64,000 nt of DNA, taken from assembly GCA_034520725.1 (NCBI GenBank), contig JAXHNH010000014.1, positions 1 to 64,000 of the forward strand, in the 5' to 3' direction. A model generated the notes under the pieces. That model was not told the DNA's origin, did no database searches, and saw only the letters and a program-made list of their open reading frames with translations. The stretch comes from Gracilimonas sp034520725 (GTDB lineage Bacteria; Bacteroidota; Rhodothermia; Balneolales; Balneolaceae). Positions 50,358-59,105 of the stretch are shown here, piece after piece. The stretch's first letter is position 1, and the number at the start of each line of letters is the position of its first letter. The translations under genes were made by a program, and so were the position numbers.

Positions 50358-50999
50358 ATGCCCAACTCATATGATTTTATTGCGATCGAAGGTGTAATTG
50401 GAGCCGGGAAAACTTCCCTTGCCTCTCTGCTGGCTGAGCGCAGAAATGCAAGATTGGTCCTTGAGGAATTCGAGGACAATCCTTTTCTCCCAAAGTTCTA
50501 TGAAGACCGTGAACGCTATGCCTTTCAAACTCAGCTTGCCTTTTTAGCGAGCCGTTTCAAGCAGCAGCAAAACATGATGAGTCAGGATCTGTTCCATCAA
50601 TTCACGATCTCGGATTATATCTTTGACAAGGATCGTATTTTTGCACGGCTGAATCTGGATCCGGATGAGATGGCTTTGTATGATAATATTTTCAGCATTA
50701 TGACCGGAATAGCGGCTCAACCTGATCTGATCATTTACATACAGTCTTCGGTAGATCGACTGATGGAAAACATTGAGAGTCGCGGCAGAGATTATGAGCG
50801 GAACATCACTCCGGAATATCTGAAGGAATTGAACGATGCTTACAATCATTTCTTTCATCATTACAACAGGGCACCCCTGATCGTATTGAATGCTTCTGAG
50901 ATCGATTTTGTAAATAATAGTGAGCACTTGGATTACATTGAAGAGCAGATATTCGAGAAACCCATTACAACAAACACCCATATCCACATCTCACCCTGA
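50358..50999 (+). CDS. Deoxynucleoside kinase
   Basis: 213 residues. Walker A is IEGVIGAGKTSLASLLAERR at about residues 10-29; EEFEDNPFLPKFYEDRERYA and FQTQLAFLASRFKQQQ follow, typical of the dCK/dGK family; a lid-type arginine segment is ESRGRDYERNITPEYLKELN. It phosphorylates deoxynucleosides for salvage. Placed in the folate and replication cluster, four bases after folK. Specificity cannot be told from sequence alone. Confidence 0.9.
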   Translation: MPNSYDFIAIEGVIGAGKTSLASLLAERRNARLVLEEFEDNPFLPKFYEDRERYAFQTQLAFLASRFKQQQNMMSQDLFHQFTISDYIFDKDRIFARLNLDPDEMALYDNIFSIMTGIAAQPDLIIYIQSSVDRLMENIESRGRDYERNITPEYLKELNDAYNHFFHHYNRAPLIVLNASEIDFVNNSEHLDYIEEQIFEKPITTNTHIHISP

Positions 51000-51004
51000 G
51001 TGAA

Positions 51005-51193
51005 ATGCTTAAGTTTTTAGTTTTTATCATAATATTCTTCTTCCTGATAAGATATATCAACAGATTGTTCTTACCTTCCAATAAGAAAAACAAGAGTTTT
51101 GATCCGTTTAGCGGACGTTCAAACAAAAGAAAAAAAAGCTTTGATGAGATAGAAGAAGCTGAATACGAAGATCTTTCTAATAAAGACAATTAA
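51005..51193 (+). CDS. DUF4834-like small membrane protein
   Basis: 62 residues. One helix (FLVFIIIFFFLIRYINRLF, residues 4-22) and a charged cytoplasmic tail with basic then acidic segments (KRKKSFDEIEEAEYEDLS). The pattern is that of the small DUF4834 family. Start is six bases after the kinase stop and its stop is ten bases before the TPR gene, so it belongs to this operon. Function unknown. Confidence 0.65.
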   Translation: MLKFLVFIIIFFFLIRYINRLFLPSNKKNKSFDPFSGRSNKRKKSFDEIEEAEYEDLSNKDN

Positions 51194-51202
51194 ACTAACT
51201 CC

Positions 51203-51757
51203 ATGAATTTCGAAGAGAAGCTGAATAAAGGTTTTGAATTACTAAGAGAAAAAGACATTGACTACGCTCTGGATGTAGCAAGAGAGCTGCAGAAAGAACA
51301 TCCTGAATCACATGAGGCCTTCTACCTCGAAGCTTTGGTCATGCAGCAACTGAATCAGTACGACAAAAGCATCGAGGCGATTGAAAAGGCGATCGGGATC
51401 GATGATGACAATGCCCCCTACTATAACCTGCGCGGTAATGTAAGAATGCAGCTGGAGAAGCTGGAGGGAGCCGAAGAAGATTTTGATAAAGCGATTGAAA
51501 TGGCTGATACCTCTGCCGCTCATCGCAACAAAGTAATGCTGATGCTGATGACCGACCGCGGTCAGGAAGCTATCCCATATCTGATCAACCGAATTAAAGA
51601 AGATCCTAAGGATGCTGAAAACTGGATCCTCATGGGCGATATGATCCATAAAGGCGGTCAAACTGATAAAGCTCGTACTTATTACGAACAAGCCCTTAAG
51701 ATCGATCCTGATAATGACTACGCCAAGCGCCAGCTAGAAGAAGCAGAAGAAGAATAG
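51203..51757 (+). CDS. TPR repeat protein
   Basis: 184 residues made almost entirely of tetratricopeptide helices. Clear units are AFYLEALVMQQLNQYDKSIE, PYYNLRGNVRMQLEKLEGAE and NWILMGDMIHKGGQTDKART, the last followed by YYEQALKIDPDN. No signal peptide or catalytic domain. Last gene of the dnaA-fol-kinase run. It is probably a scaffold, but no partner can be assigned. Confidence 0.88.
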   Translation: MNFEEKLNKGFELLREKDIDYALDVARELQKEHPESHEAFYLEALVMQQLNQYDKSIEAIEKAIGIDDDNAPYYNLRGNVRMQLEKLEGAEEDFDKAIEMADTSAAHRNKVMLMLMTDRGQEAIPYLINRIKEDPKDAENWILMGDMIHKGGQTDKARTYYEQALKIDPDNDYAKRQLEEAEEE

Positions 51758-52056
51758 AATATCGAACCTGCGGTGGCAGCAGGCATTGAACATTGAATGT
51801 CGAAGTTTTAAGAATACAGTCTCAGTAAACCAATACAGGAATATTGCAAGGGTCTCTCTTGGAAGCCTGTTTAGCCTCAACTTTAATTACTGACGCAAGC
51901 ATCTCGCTTGTGAAATTTAGATAACCACACTCATCTCGTTCCTGACGCTCTGCGTCGGAGCGAATGAATCTCTAAAAAGCCCCATGTTTTTCAGGGAAAG
52001 CATTGAATTTTGAAAGGCAAAAGTGCTATCTTTGTCGCCCTTCAAGTATTACCAAT
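51758..52056. other. Gene-free stretch before tRNA-Leu
   Basis: No supported reading frame. Between 51890 and 51970 there are short GC-rich palindrome-like segments (ACGCTCTGCGTC) that may be a REP-like remnant. No promoter could be assigned. Confidence 0.35.
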
Positions 52057-52140
52057 GCTCACGTGGCGGAACTGGTAGACGCGTGCGCTTGAGGGGCGTA
52101 TGGCCTAACGGCCGTGGAGGTTCGATTCCTCTCGTGAGCA
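52057..52140 (+). tRNA. tRNA-Leu (anticodon GAG)
   Basis: Acceptor arm GCTCACG pairs with CGTGAGC, plus discriminator A. The D-arm is GCGGAACTGGTAGACGC, the anticodon stem-loop TGCGC-TTGAGGG-GCGTA gives anticodon GAG, a long variable arm (GGCC..GGCC) fits class II, and the T-arm is GAGG-TTCGATT-CCTC. CCA is not encoded. Confidence 0.95.
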
Positions 52141-52145
52141 CTTCA

Positions 52146-52176
52146 AAGCCTGTTTCTTATTTCAAGAAACAGGCTT
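52146..52176 (+). terminator. Intrinsic terminator of tRNA-Leu
   Basis: AAGCCTGTTTCTT stem with perfect complement after a five-base loop, then a T-rich tail. Confidence 0.88.
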
Positions 52177-52235
52177 TTATTTTATTTGGTATTTATCTTC
52201 GATATCAGAATCCCATCTTTAAATTTTCAATCTAC

Positions 52236-52279
52236 CCAAACCCGTAGCAACGCGATGCATCGCGTTGCTACGGGTTTGG
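52236..52279. repeat. Perfect 44-bp palindrome, REP family B copy 1
   Basis: CCAAACCCGTAGCAACGCGATG followed by its exact reverse complement. Core GCAACGCGATGCATCGCGTT is related to the copies at 54664 and 55077, which have GAGACGCGATG in place of GCAACGCGATG. It is just downstream of the tRNA terminator. Confidence 0.85.
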
Positions 52280-52362
52280 ATGCAGACTTAATGACTTCTT
52301 CTTGACATTATTGATCAAAAACAGTAATTACTATTTAATTAGTAATTGATAACAAATTGATC

Positions 52363-53403
52363 ATGGATCTCTTCAAAAAACTTCTCCCGGTAATTGCTTT
52401 TACATTTTTAATTTTAGGATGCGGAGAAACCGAAAGGCCGGAAAATTCAGAACCAGAACTCGTAACCATAGACACTTTATATCAATTTATGGATTTTGAA
52501 GACCACGGTATTTCTCGACCGGGGTCAATCGCTATTCTACCAAATGGTAATATTGCCGTAGCTGATGGGCAGATCAAAAAGATCACTATTGTTACCCCGA
52601 GTGGTGATTCAGTGGCTCAATTTGGTAAAGAAGGTCGAGGGCCGGCGGAGTTTATATACCCAGGCAACCTAACTGTAGCCTCAGGGTTGCTAAATGTGGT
52701 TGATGCGAATCAGTTCAAAGTTCTGGAATTTGACCTGAAAGGAAATTTTGTGGACAGCTATGGATATGAAAGTAAAGCGATGGGAGGCGCCATAGCATTG
52801 TCAGATGACCGCGAGTTTTTCACCGGAGCAAATGGCGAGAACGATAAGCTCATTAAATGGGGAAATGCAGATGCCGATACTTCCCATCTATTTGGGGAAG
52901 CCAAGGTCTCTATGGTTGAAGATATGGATATAAAAGCCAGCCGGAATGCCATCACAAACGGCCGAATTCCTGATTATTTTAAAAATAACGTGATACTGAC
53001 TTTAGGTGAAGATCACCTATATGCTTTTCTGAATTCTTACAGTGAGTTGAGAAAATACACATCGGGTGGCGAACTGGTCTGGGAGGAACAACTTGCACTG
53101 CCTGACAATGAGCAGTTAAAAGCTGACATAGCTGAAGCTGCCAATCAATCCCCAAATTTTCTACCCTTTTTAACCTATTTATACTCAGCCAAAGTGGTGG
53201 ATTCCAACATATATTTGCTCAGTAGTAAAGCCCGGAATTCACCTCAACATCTTACAAAGGTAAATTCGGATGGTCAAATAACAGCTTTCTACAAAATGCC
53301 CCATGCCGATATGCAAATACTGAACTTTGCTATCCATCCGGATGATAACACCATCTACGTTTCTGATGCCAGAAGTGGGATCGTTTATAAGGGGAATCTA
53401 TAA
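52363..53403 (+). CDS. 6-bladed beta-propeller lipoprotein
   Basis: About 346 residues from ATG 52363. Leader LFKKLLPVIAFTFLILG with lipobox ILGC. The mature part has propeller repeats (GSIAILPNGNIAVADGQIKK, FIYPGNLTVASGLLNVVDAN, PDDNTIYVSDARSGIVYKG) of the NHL/6-bladed type common in Bacteroidota-type secreted proteins. No catalytic motif. Monocistronic; probably periplasmic or surface-bound. A role in peptide or sugar binding cannot be shown. Confidence 0.82.
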   Translation: MDLFKKLLPVIAFTFLILGCGETERPENSEPELVTIDTLYQFMDFEDHGISRPGSIAILPNGNIAVADGQIKKITIVTPSGDSVAQFGKEGRGPAEFIYPGNLTVASGLLNVVDANQFKVLEFDLKGNFVDSYGYESKAMGGAIALSDDREFFTGANGENDKLIKWGNADADTSHLFGEAKVSMVEDMDIKASRNAITNGRIPDYFKNNVILTLGEDHLYAFLNSYSELRKYTSGGELVWEEQLALPDNEQLKADIAEAANQSPNFLPFLTYLYSAKVVDSNIYLLSSKARNSPQHLTKVNSDGQITAFYKMPHADMQILNFAIHPDDNTIYVSDARSGIVYKGNL

Positions 53404-53544
53404 TTCTATAATAATAACCGCCATATTTGTGTATTCAGATAAAATCAATAAAGTCACAGTTGATACCCTTATTGCCTTTATTGATTTCGATATTCAGAAT
53501 ATTACTCAGCCTACAGAAATAGCATTAAACTTAACAACTACTTT

Positions 53545-54372
53545 TCACTCCCGAAATAACCCGGCCATATCCCACTTCTCAATAACTTCCTTTATCAGGT
53601 TGCCAACACGAGTATTTACTCTTTCAAAGTACTCGTCGGCCTGAGTCTGGTCAAATGTTGGGTAACCCTGCCCCGGTTCATATAAACCTATGGATGAGGG
53701 AAACGGATACGCTGACCAGGAACTGCCACTCGGATAAGGAGTCGCCATTTCTTCTCCGGAATACCACTCCGGATGTATATGATCGGGTGTTACAGCCTGC
53801 ATGTAGGCCGACTCATTGTTTCCGGCATGACCTCCATTTTCTCCAAACACAGCAAACGTATCTTCAGAAGCCAGGCTCCACCAATTGATAACCATGATCC
53901 GAACCTGCAGTTTATTTGATAATTCTGCAGCCAGATCCTGAAGAACGGCCGTCTGCCCACCGCCGTGACCATTGAGTATGATAATATTCTTGAATTCATT
54001 TTTATGTAACCCTTCCAGGATCTCTCCTACAAAGGCACGATACACCTTTTCACTCATAGCAAAAGCGCCGGGATAAGCTGCCAGTGTCCCTGTCATTCCA
54101 TAATTCAGCGTCGGTGCTACCATTGCATTCAGATCGCCCGCCAGTTCCCTTGCCATGGCTTCCGGAGCCAGATTATCGGAACCGTTGGGGATAACCCCAT
54201 GGGGTTCCAATGTTCCTGTGGGCAATAATACCGTTTCTATCTTTTCCGGTACAAATTCCTCAAACTCCAGCCAGTTTATAAGATTCATTTCACGTGTTGT
54301 TGGGGCTTCCTGTGCCAGGATAGTTTCGGAAAGGATTGGAATGATCAATAATAACAATATGGCTTTTTTCAT
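53545..54372 (-). CDS. Creatininase-family protein, exported
   Basis: About 275 residues. Leader MKKAILLLLIIPILSETILA with cleavage near AQEAP. Metal-binding motifs of the creatininase family are intact: LLPTGTLEPHGVIPNGSDN (Glu, His, Asp), IIILNGHGGGQTAVLQDLA (His) and ENGGHAGNNESAYMQA (Glu). The signal peptide would put this amidohydrolase-type enzyme in the periplasm, unlike classical cytoplasmic creatininase. The natural amide substrate is unknown. The gene before it is on the other strand. Confidence 0.87.
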   Translation of the reverse strand: MKKAILLLLIIPILSETILAQEAPTTREMNLINWLEFEEFVPEKIETVLLPTGTLEPHGVIPNGSDNLAPEAMARELAGDLNAMVAPTLNYGMTGTLAAYPGAFAMSEKVYRAFVGEILEGLHKNEFKNIIILNGHGGGQTAVLQDLAAELSNKLQVRIMVINWWSLASEDTFAVFGENGGHAGNNESAYMQAVTPDHIHPEWYSGEEMATPYPSGSSWSAYPFPSSIGLYEPGQGYPTFDQTQADEYFERVNTRVGNLIKEVIEKWDMAGLFRE

Positions 54373-54480
54373 TATATGCACTGTCTTAGGTTAGGTTTTT
54401 CATCCTATATAGATAAGAAAATTCCGAATACTATTTCACATCCACTTCCCATCTCCGGACATTATCTAAGATATACTCAG

Positions 54481-55007
54481 CTATTGACGTTCATATTCCT
54501 GATAATTTCTGATCACCCGATCATGGTAATTTGCTTGCCAGCCGAAACCTGTATTTATCTTGCGGGCCCGTATTGTTACAGCCGATTTATATCCACGCAT
54601 AATGGATGCCAGGTTTTTTCTTTGTGGACCAAACCTTTTTTGTGAATCATTATTAGATAACCACCGGTAGAGACGCGATGCATCGCGTCTCTACCGGGGT
54701 GGGCTGCCATTTCTGTTGTGTTATATTCGTTGTTCCCAATAATGATAATCCCGTGTATATGATCAGGCATTATCACAAATTCACCTAATGTGATATTCAT
54801 ATCCTTTCGAATAATTTTGGTCTTCTTCCATTCAGATTCAGCAATTGATCCTATCTGATTTAACAGCATTTCTCCATTCACTATCTCACCGAAAAAGCAT
54901 TCTTTATTCTTGGTACAAATAGTAATGAAATACGCTCCCGGGTTTTTGTAATCCCAATATTCCCACCGGTTTGATTTGATTCTGTATTTATCCCGAAATT
55001 TTGACAT
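54481..55007 (-). mobile_element. REP-associated tyrosine transposase (RAYT), frameshifted, carrying a REP palindrome inside its coding region
   Basis: Y1/HUH transposase-like protein. N-terminus FRDKYRIKSNRWEYWDYKNP, AYFITICTKNKECFFGEIVN, the U-H-U-H core FVIMPDHIHGIIIIGNNEYN at about residues 76-95. The DNA palindrome at 54664-54697 is translated in frame as PGRDAMHRVSTG. Just after it, at about 54655, the frame changes; the rest reads GPQRKNLASIMRGYKSAVTI and FGWQANYHDRVIRNYQEYER with the Tyr motif, ending at 54481. About 175 residues. RAYTs mobilise REP hairpins. A large REP copy (55077-55132) lies 70 bases upstream of its start. Confidence 0.85.
54664..54697. repeat. Perfect 34-bp palindrome, REP family B copy 2 (inside RAYT)
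   Basis: CCGGTAGAGACGCGATG and its exact reverse complement. It lies within the RAYT coding frame. Confidence 0.9.
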
Positions 55008-55076
55008 ATATAACCCGATTCTCTTGTTTTATTTCAAGATTATAATCTCCCCCAACCAATATTTCAAATCGTAATT

Positions 55077-55132
55077 ATTTCCCTATGCCCGTAGAGACGC
55101 GATGCATCGCGTCTCTACGGGCATAGGGAAAT
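55077..55132. repeat. Perfect 56-bp palindrome, REP family B copy 3
   Basis: Arms ATTTCCCTATGCCCGTAGAG and onward to ACGCGATG are exactly mirrored to the right. Same GTAGAGACGCGATG core as copy 2. It lies between the RAYT start and the GH97 remnant. Confidence 0.9.
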
Positions 55133-55144
55133 TAAAAATGCTAA

Positions 55145-55615
55145 TTAGTCCACTTCTGCAAACCCAACAGCAACGCCACCACCGGGTACAAATTTCAATT
55201 CCAGCGTATCATCAGCTGTTACTTCTTCAACTGATTTTTCTAAAGGATATGGATTTGTAACCCAATCAGCCTCTTCCCCAACGGCCCAGATGTGACCTTC
55301 GTAGGTTTTACCAGGATCCAAAAATTCGAGACTCACCTCAAACTGACGAGCTTTTTCATCGGTGATGCCGCCCAGGTACCAGTCATTAGAATTACGGTCT
55401 TTGCGAACCACAATGGCATGGTCACTATATTCTCATTATATGACATGGAATAACCTGGAATCCCGGACTTCAAAGTAAAATTTAAAAATTAGTAATTCAT
55501 CAGGTGAGGTAAATATTTTCTCAAAATCCATACTTTCAACTTGTTGTCTCGAAGTGGTTGAGCAAGATATCATTAATAAAGCAGCAATAATGAAAGTAAG
55601 CGAGTTCAATTTCAT
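55145..55615 (-). pseudogene. GH97-type glycoside hydrolase with a large internal deletion
   Basis: Starts at 55615 with a lipoprotein leader (MKLNSLTFIIAALLMISCS, lipobox MISC). An N-terminal GH97-like segment follows; read in the shifted frame it gives FLNFTLKSGIPGYSMSYNEN. It then jumps directly to the C-terminal GH97 domain (IVVRKDRNSNDWYLGGITDE, VPGGGVAVGF). GH97 enzymes are usually 640-700 residues; here about 155 codons remain, so roughly 500 residues including the catalytic barrel are missing. At least one frame change lies near the junction at 55430-55470. An assembly collapse is an alternative. Confidence 0.65.
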
Positions 55616-55754
55616 GTAGGCACTAAATTAACGTAAACTTGTGTTAAGTAAGGTATCTTGACGATACAGAAACGAAAGTAAAGGGAATTTTTGTTGAAAT
55701 ACGAGCAAGATCACTCCGTTATGTAATTCACTTGCAAACCACAGCTAGTAGATC

Positions 55755-56379
55755 ATGAATAAAATATTATTAATCACAGGACTTATTTTAAGTCTCAGTA
55801 CAAACCTATTATTTGCCCAAAACATGGATAAAAAATTAGAGAAAGCAACTTTTGGCGCCGGATGTTTCTGGTGCGTTGAAGCTATTTATGAAATTGTCGA
55901 AGGTGTAGAACTTGTTGAATCCGGCTATTCGGGAGGGGATGTTGAAAATCCATCCTATAGATGAAGTTACCTCTGGACGAACCGGTCATGCTGAAGTAGC
56001 CCGCATACATTTCGACCCGGATGTTATTTCCTATGAGGAACTGCTTGAAGTACTATGGCACACGCACAATCCAACCACTCTGAACCGACAGGGTAATGAT
56101 GTGGGAACTCAATATCGCTCGGTGATCTTTTATCACAACGAAGAGCAAAAAGAGATCGCAGAGAAATCGCTTAAGAAAACCGATGAATCTGATCTTTGGG
56201 AAGATCCCATCGTCACGGAGATTCAGCCGCTTGAAAACTACTTTGTAGCCGAAAACTATCACCAAAACTACTTTGAGAACAATTCCAATGCCGGGTACTG
56301 CTCCATTGTAATCGCCCCTAAGGTGGCTAAGTTTAAGAAGGAATTTGATTACCTGCTGAAAGAGAATCCGAAGTTTTAA
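55755..56379 (+). CDS. msrA: Peptide methionine sulfoxide reductase MsrA, exported, one frameshift
   Basis: About 208 residues with a signal peptide (MNKILLITGLILSLSTNLLF-AQ), so a periplasmic form. The active-site motif is ATFGAGCFWCVEAIYEIVEG with the catalytic Cys, then SGYSGGDVENPSY; after one extra base near 55963 it continues DEVTSGRTGHAEVARIHFDP, HTHNPTTLNRQGNDVGTQYR and AENYHQNYF. It repairs oxidised methionine in exported proteins. A terminator follows at 56401. Confidence 0.93.
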
Positions 56380-56400
56380 CAATAGACCATTAAACCAATA

Positions 56401-56429
56401 AAGCTCTGTGATTCAAAATCACAGAGCTT
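56401..56429 (+). terminator. Intrinsic terminator of msrA
   Basis: AAGCTCTGTGATT and its complement with a three-base loop, then seven T. Confidence 0.9.
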
Positions 56430-56498
56430 TTTTTAATTTCAGTAGTCCTGTGTACATTTGCATAACCTATTTTACAATTTCATTGCATAAAACAGAGT

Positions 56499-57608
56499 AT
56501 GAAACATCTATTAATAATTTTTGGGCTAACCTTCATTCTTATGAACCCTGTGGTTAACGCGCAGGAAGCCGACACCACGATGACCTTCGAGGAATATCAG
56601 CCTGAATCCACACTGGTTATCCCCGGAGAGAAAGTCACCTCAGCCAAATATCCATTCATCGACGTTCACAGTCACCTTTGGAGAATGGGCTCCATGGACC
56701 TAAAACAAACTGCCCGTGAAATGGACAGCCTGAATATGAAGGTTTTAGTGAACCTAAGTGGCCGTTCCGGAGAAACACTCAAAGAGATGGTGGATGCTGC
56801 CAGAGAGCAAGCCCCCGGTCGTTTTGTCGTCTTTGCCAATATTGATTTTGATGGCATGGATGAACCGGGCTGGACCGAGCGAGCCGTGGCACAACTTCAG
56901 GAAGATTATGACAACGGCGCCCGCGGCGTTAAGATCTTCAAGAATCTTGGGCTGACCGTATTGGATTCAGAAGGCAACCGTGTTCATACCGATGATCCCC
57001 GCATCGATCCCGTTTGGGCTAAAGCCGGAGAACTGGGCATTCCCGTTCTTATTCACACCGGAGAACCGGCAGAGTTCTGGGAACCGATCGATAATACAAA
57101 CGAACGCTGGCTTGAAATGAAGAACTTCCCTGATCGGCATCGGGGAGATTCCACCCGCTACCCAAGCTGGGAAGTGGTAATGCAGGAACAGTGGAACGTA
57201 TTCCGAAAGCATCCAGAAACCACCTTTATCAATGCGCATTTTGGATGGATGGCAAATGACCTTGCCCGGTTGGGTAAGCACCTGGATGAATTCCCGAATG
57301 TTTATACAGAGATCGCTGCCATCATTGCCGAACTTGGCAGACAGCCACGGTTTGCAAAGGAATTTTTCATCAAATATCAGGATCGCGTTTTATTTGGGAA
57401 AGACACTTACCGACCAAAAGAATATCACACTTACTTCAGAGTTTTGGAGAGTGATGATGAGTATTTCGATTATTTCCGCAGACGTCACGCTTTTTGGAAG
57501 ATGTATGGATTGGATCTGCCGGAAGAAGTGTTACAAAAAATGTATTATAAAAATGCCCTCAAAATAATACCGGGCATTGATAAATCACTATTCATCACAA
57601 ACAATTAA
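56499..57608 (+). CDS. Amidohydrolase-family protein, exported
   Basis: 369 residues with a signal peptide (MKHLLIIFGLTFILMNPVVN-AQ). The TIM-barrel metal motifs of the amidohydrolase superfamily are FIDVHSHLWRMGS (two His, about residue 50), ARGVKIFKNLGLTVLDS, PVLIHTGEPAEFWEP (His), TTFINAHFGWMANDLARLG (His) and VLFGKDTY (Asp). No cofactor-binding or other domain. The signal peptide implies periplasmic hydrolysis. The substrate cannot be guessed. DUF2911 follows 11 bases later. Confidence 0.83.
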   Translation: MKHLLIIFGLTFILMNPVVNAQEADTTMTFEEYQPESTLVIPGEKVTSAKYPFIDVHSHLWRMGSMDLKQTAREMDSLNMKVLVNLSGRSGETLKEMVDAAREQAPGRFVVFANIDFDGMDEPGWTERAVAQLQEDYDNGARGVKIFKNLGLTVLDSEGNRVHTDDPRIDPVWAKAGELGIPVLIHTGEPAEFWEPIDNTNERWLEMKNFPDRHRGDSTRYPSWEVVMQEQWNVFRKHPETTFINAHFGWMANDLARLGKHLDEFPNVYTEIAAIIAELGRQPRFAKEFFIKYQDRVLFGKDTYRPKEYHTYFRVLESDDEYFDYFRRRHAFWKMYGLDLPEEVLQKMYYKNALKIIPGIDKSLFITNN

Positions 57609-57619
57609 ATCTCGGTACA

Positions 57620-58168
57620 ATGAAAAAACTAATTCAACTTCTTTTTCTACCGGTTTTGGCGTTCTTTTTCATAGCTGAAACGACCATGGCTCAAGATCGT
57701 GGAAATGACAGCAACAGGGCCAGCCCAAATGCTTCCATAAGTCAAACAATAGGAACAACAGAAGTCACAGTAACCTACGGTCGGCCAGCTCTTAAAGACC
57801 GTGCTTATTTTGGCGAGGAAACACCATTGGCTCCTATTGGTAGCATTTGGAGAACGGGTGCGAATGAATCTACGGCAATCACATTTTCTGACGATGTCAT
57901 GTTCGGAGGAGAAAAAGTTGAAGCCGGAACTTATTCTTTATATACCATTCCGGGGATGAAAGAATGGACTATTATACTTAATAAAAAACTTTCCTGGGGA
58001 ACACAATATGATAAAGCAGAGGATGTCATTCGTATAACTGCAGAACCTGCTGAAGGTTCTAATCTTGAATGGTTCGAGATCTACTTTAATGAGCTATCTG
58101 ACACTAAAGCTCATTTAAACCTGCACTGGGGAACTACACGAGTGCCGATTCCTATTGAGACCATGTAA
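57620..58168 (+). CDS. DUF2911 domain protein, exported
   Basis: 182 residues with a signal peptide (MKKLIQLLFLPVLAFFFIAE-TTMAQ). The DUF2911 domain reads ASISQTIGTTEVTVTYGRPA, IGSIWRTGANESTAITFSDD, GGEKVEAGTYSLYTIPGMKE and WTIILNKKLSWGTQYDKAED. Beta-rich, periplasmic. Function unknown. Probably co-transcribed with the amidohydrolase, with a terminator at 58195. Confidence 0.87.
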   Translation: MKKLIQLLFLPVLAFFFIAETTMAQDRGNDSNRASPNASISQTIGTTEVTVTYGRPALKDRAYFGEETPLAPIGSIWRTGANESTAITFSDDVMFGGEKVEAGTYSLYTIPGMKEWTIILNKKLSWGTQYDKAEDVIRITAEPAEGSNLEWFEIYFNELSDTKAHLNLHWGTTRVPIPIETM

Positions 58169-58194
58169 ATTCATTGATACTGCCTAAAATTAAA

Positions 58195-58225
58195 AAACCC
58201 TGCACATTTATTATGTGCAGGGTTT
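58195..58225 (+). terminator. Intrinsic terminator of the amidohydrolase-DUF2911 pair
   Basis: AAACCCTGCACAT and complement around TTATT, then T-run. Confidence 0.9.
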
Positions 58226-58256
58226 TTTATTGGATAAAACTTCCAAAAATAAAAAT

Positions 58257-58354
58257 GGGCAAGCGACCTACATCACGCCGCTACGACCAAATTACCGCTG
58301 CTGCATTCCTGCCCTGACGGAGTTCAAAGGGAGCTGGCTGTATAGGACTTGCCC
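58257..58354 (-). ncRNA. ffs: Small signal recognition particle RNA (4.5S type)
   Basis: About 98 nt. On the minus strand it begins GGGCAAGTCC and ends GCTTGCCC, forming a closed rod. The apical part has GTCAGGGCAGGAATGCAGCA, matching the conserved Ffh-binding loop (UCAGG..GGAA..AGCAG). It partners Ffh to target membrane proteins. It is not followed by an obvious T-run on this strand, and 58355-58526 has no gene. Confidence 0.9.
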
Positions 58355-58526
58355 AAGGCTTTAAAGATAAGGCTTATTACCCTCCACTATCAAGAATTAT
58401 TTACAGCATGTTCATCTTTCCTATAATGGAACAAAGCATGATTCAGGCACTAATAAATATTTCGAATCCTGTTCGCTGTGATTTAAATTATTCTTATTAT
58501 TGCGGCCTCAATCAAAGCTATCAACC

Positions 58527-59102
58527 ATGCCTGAGTTTTCTGCGTTTGCACTGCCTGTTATCATATTTATTTCCCGAATAGCTGATGTATCTCTTGGTAC
58601 ACTCAGGATTACCATGGTTTCGCGCGGCTATAAATGGGAGTCTGCCCTGCTTGGTTTTTTTGAGGTATTGATCTGGGTCATTGTAGTAGCACAACTACTC
58701 ACAAACCTGGATCACTGGGTGAACTATATAGCCTATGCTGCAGGATTTTCAGCCGGGACATTTATGGGGCTTTATATTGAAGACAAATTAAAAGTCGGTA
58801 CCGTCCTTGTTAGGATTATCACACTGCAAAAGTCATTTGATATTATTGAGGCCCTTAAAGAAGCCGGAGTGGCTGTAACAAGTGTAGATGCCAAAGGTGG
58901 CTTTAACGACGTAAAAATCATCTTCACAGTCCTAAAAAGAAAGAAACTCAACAAAGTATTCGATATCGTTAAAGAAATAGACCAGGATGCATTTTTCTCT
59001 ACCGAAGAAGTTAAGTACTCCAATAAACATCATGACCATCTCCCCCTTGCTGATAACCTAAGTCCGTTGGACCGGTTATTGAGAATCCGAAAAGGGATAT
59101 AA
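58527..59102 (+). CDS. DUF2179 / UPF0316-type membrane protein
   Basis: About 191 residues from ATG 58527. Three hydrophobic segments (FALPVIIFISRIADVSLGTL, ALLGFFEVLIWVIVVAQLLT, YIAYAAGFSAGTFMGLYIED) are followed by a soluble C-terminal domain with repeated beta-alpha units (VLVRIITLQKSFDIIEALKE, VKIIFTVLKRKKLNKVFDIV). This is the pattern of the small UPF0316/DUF2179 family. Function unknown. Convergent with yjbQ, four bases away. Confidence 0.83.
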   Translation: MPEFSAFALPVIIFISRIADVSLGTLRITMVSRGYKWESALLGFFEVLIWVIVVAQLLTNLDHWVNYIAYAAGFSAGTFMGLYIEDKLKVGTVLVRIITLQKSFDIIEALKEAGVAVTSVDAKGGFNDVKIIFTVLKRKKLNKVFDIVKEIDQDAFFSTEEVKYSNKHHDHLPLADNLSPLDRLLRIRKGI

Positions 59103-59105
59103 AAT

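Noticed and set aside
52236..55132. Palindromes as a CRISPR array
   Set aside because: The three copies are unevenly spaced with genes between them, are perfect palindromes, and no cas gene is seen.
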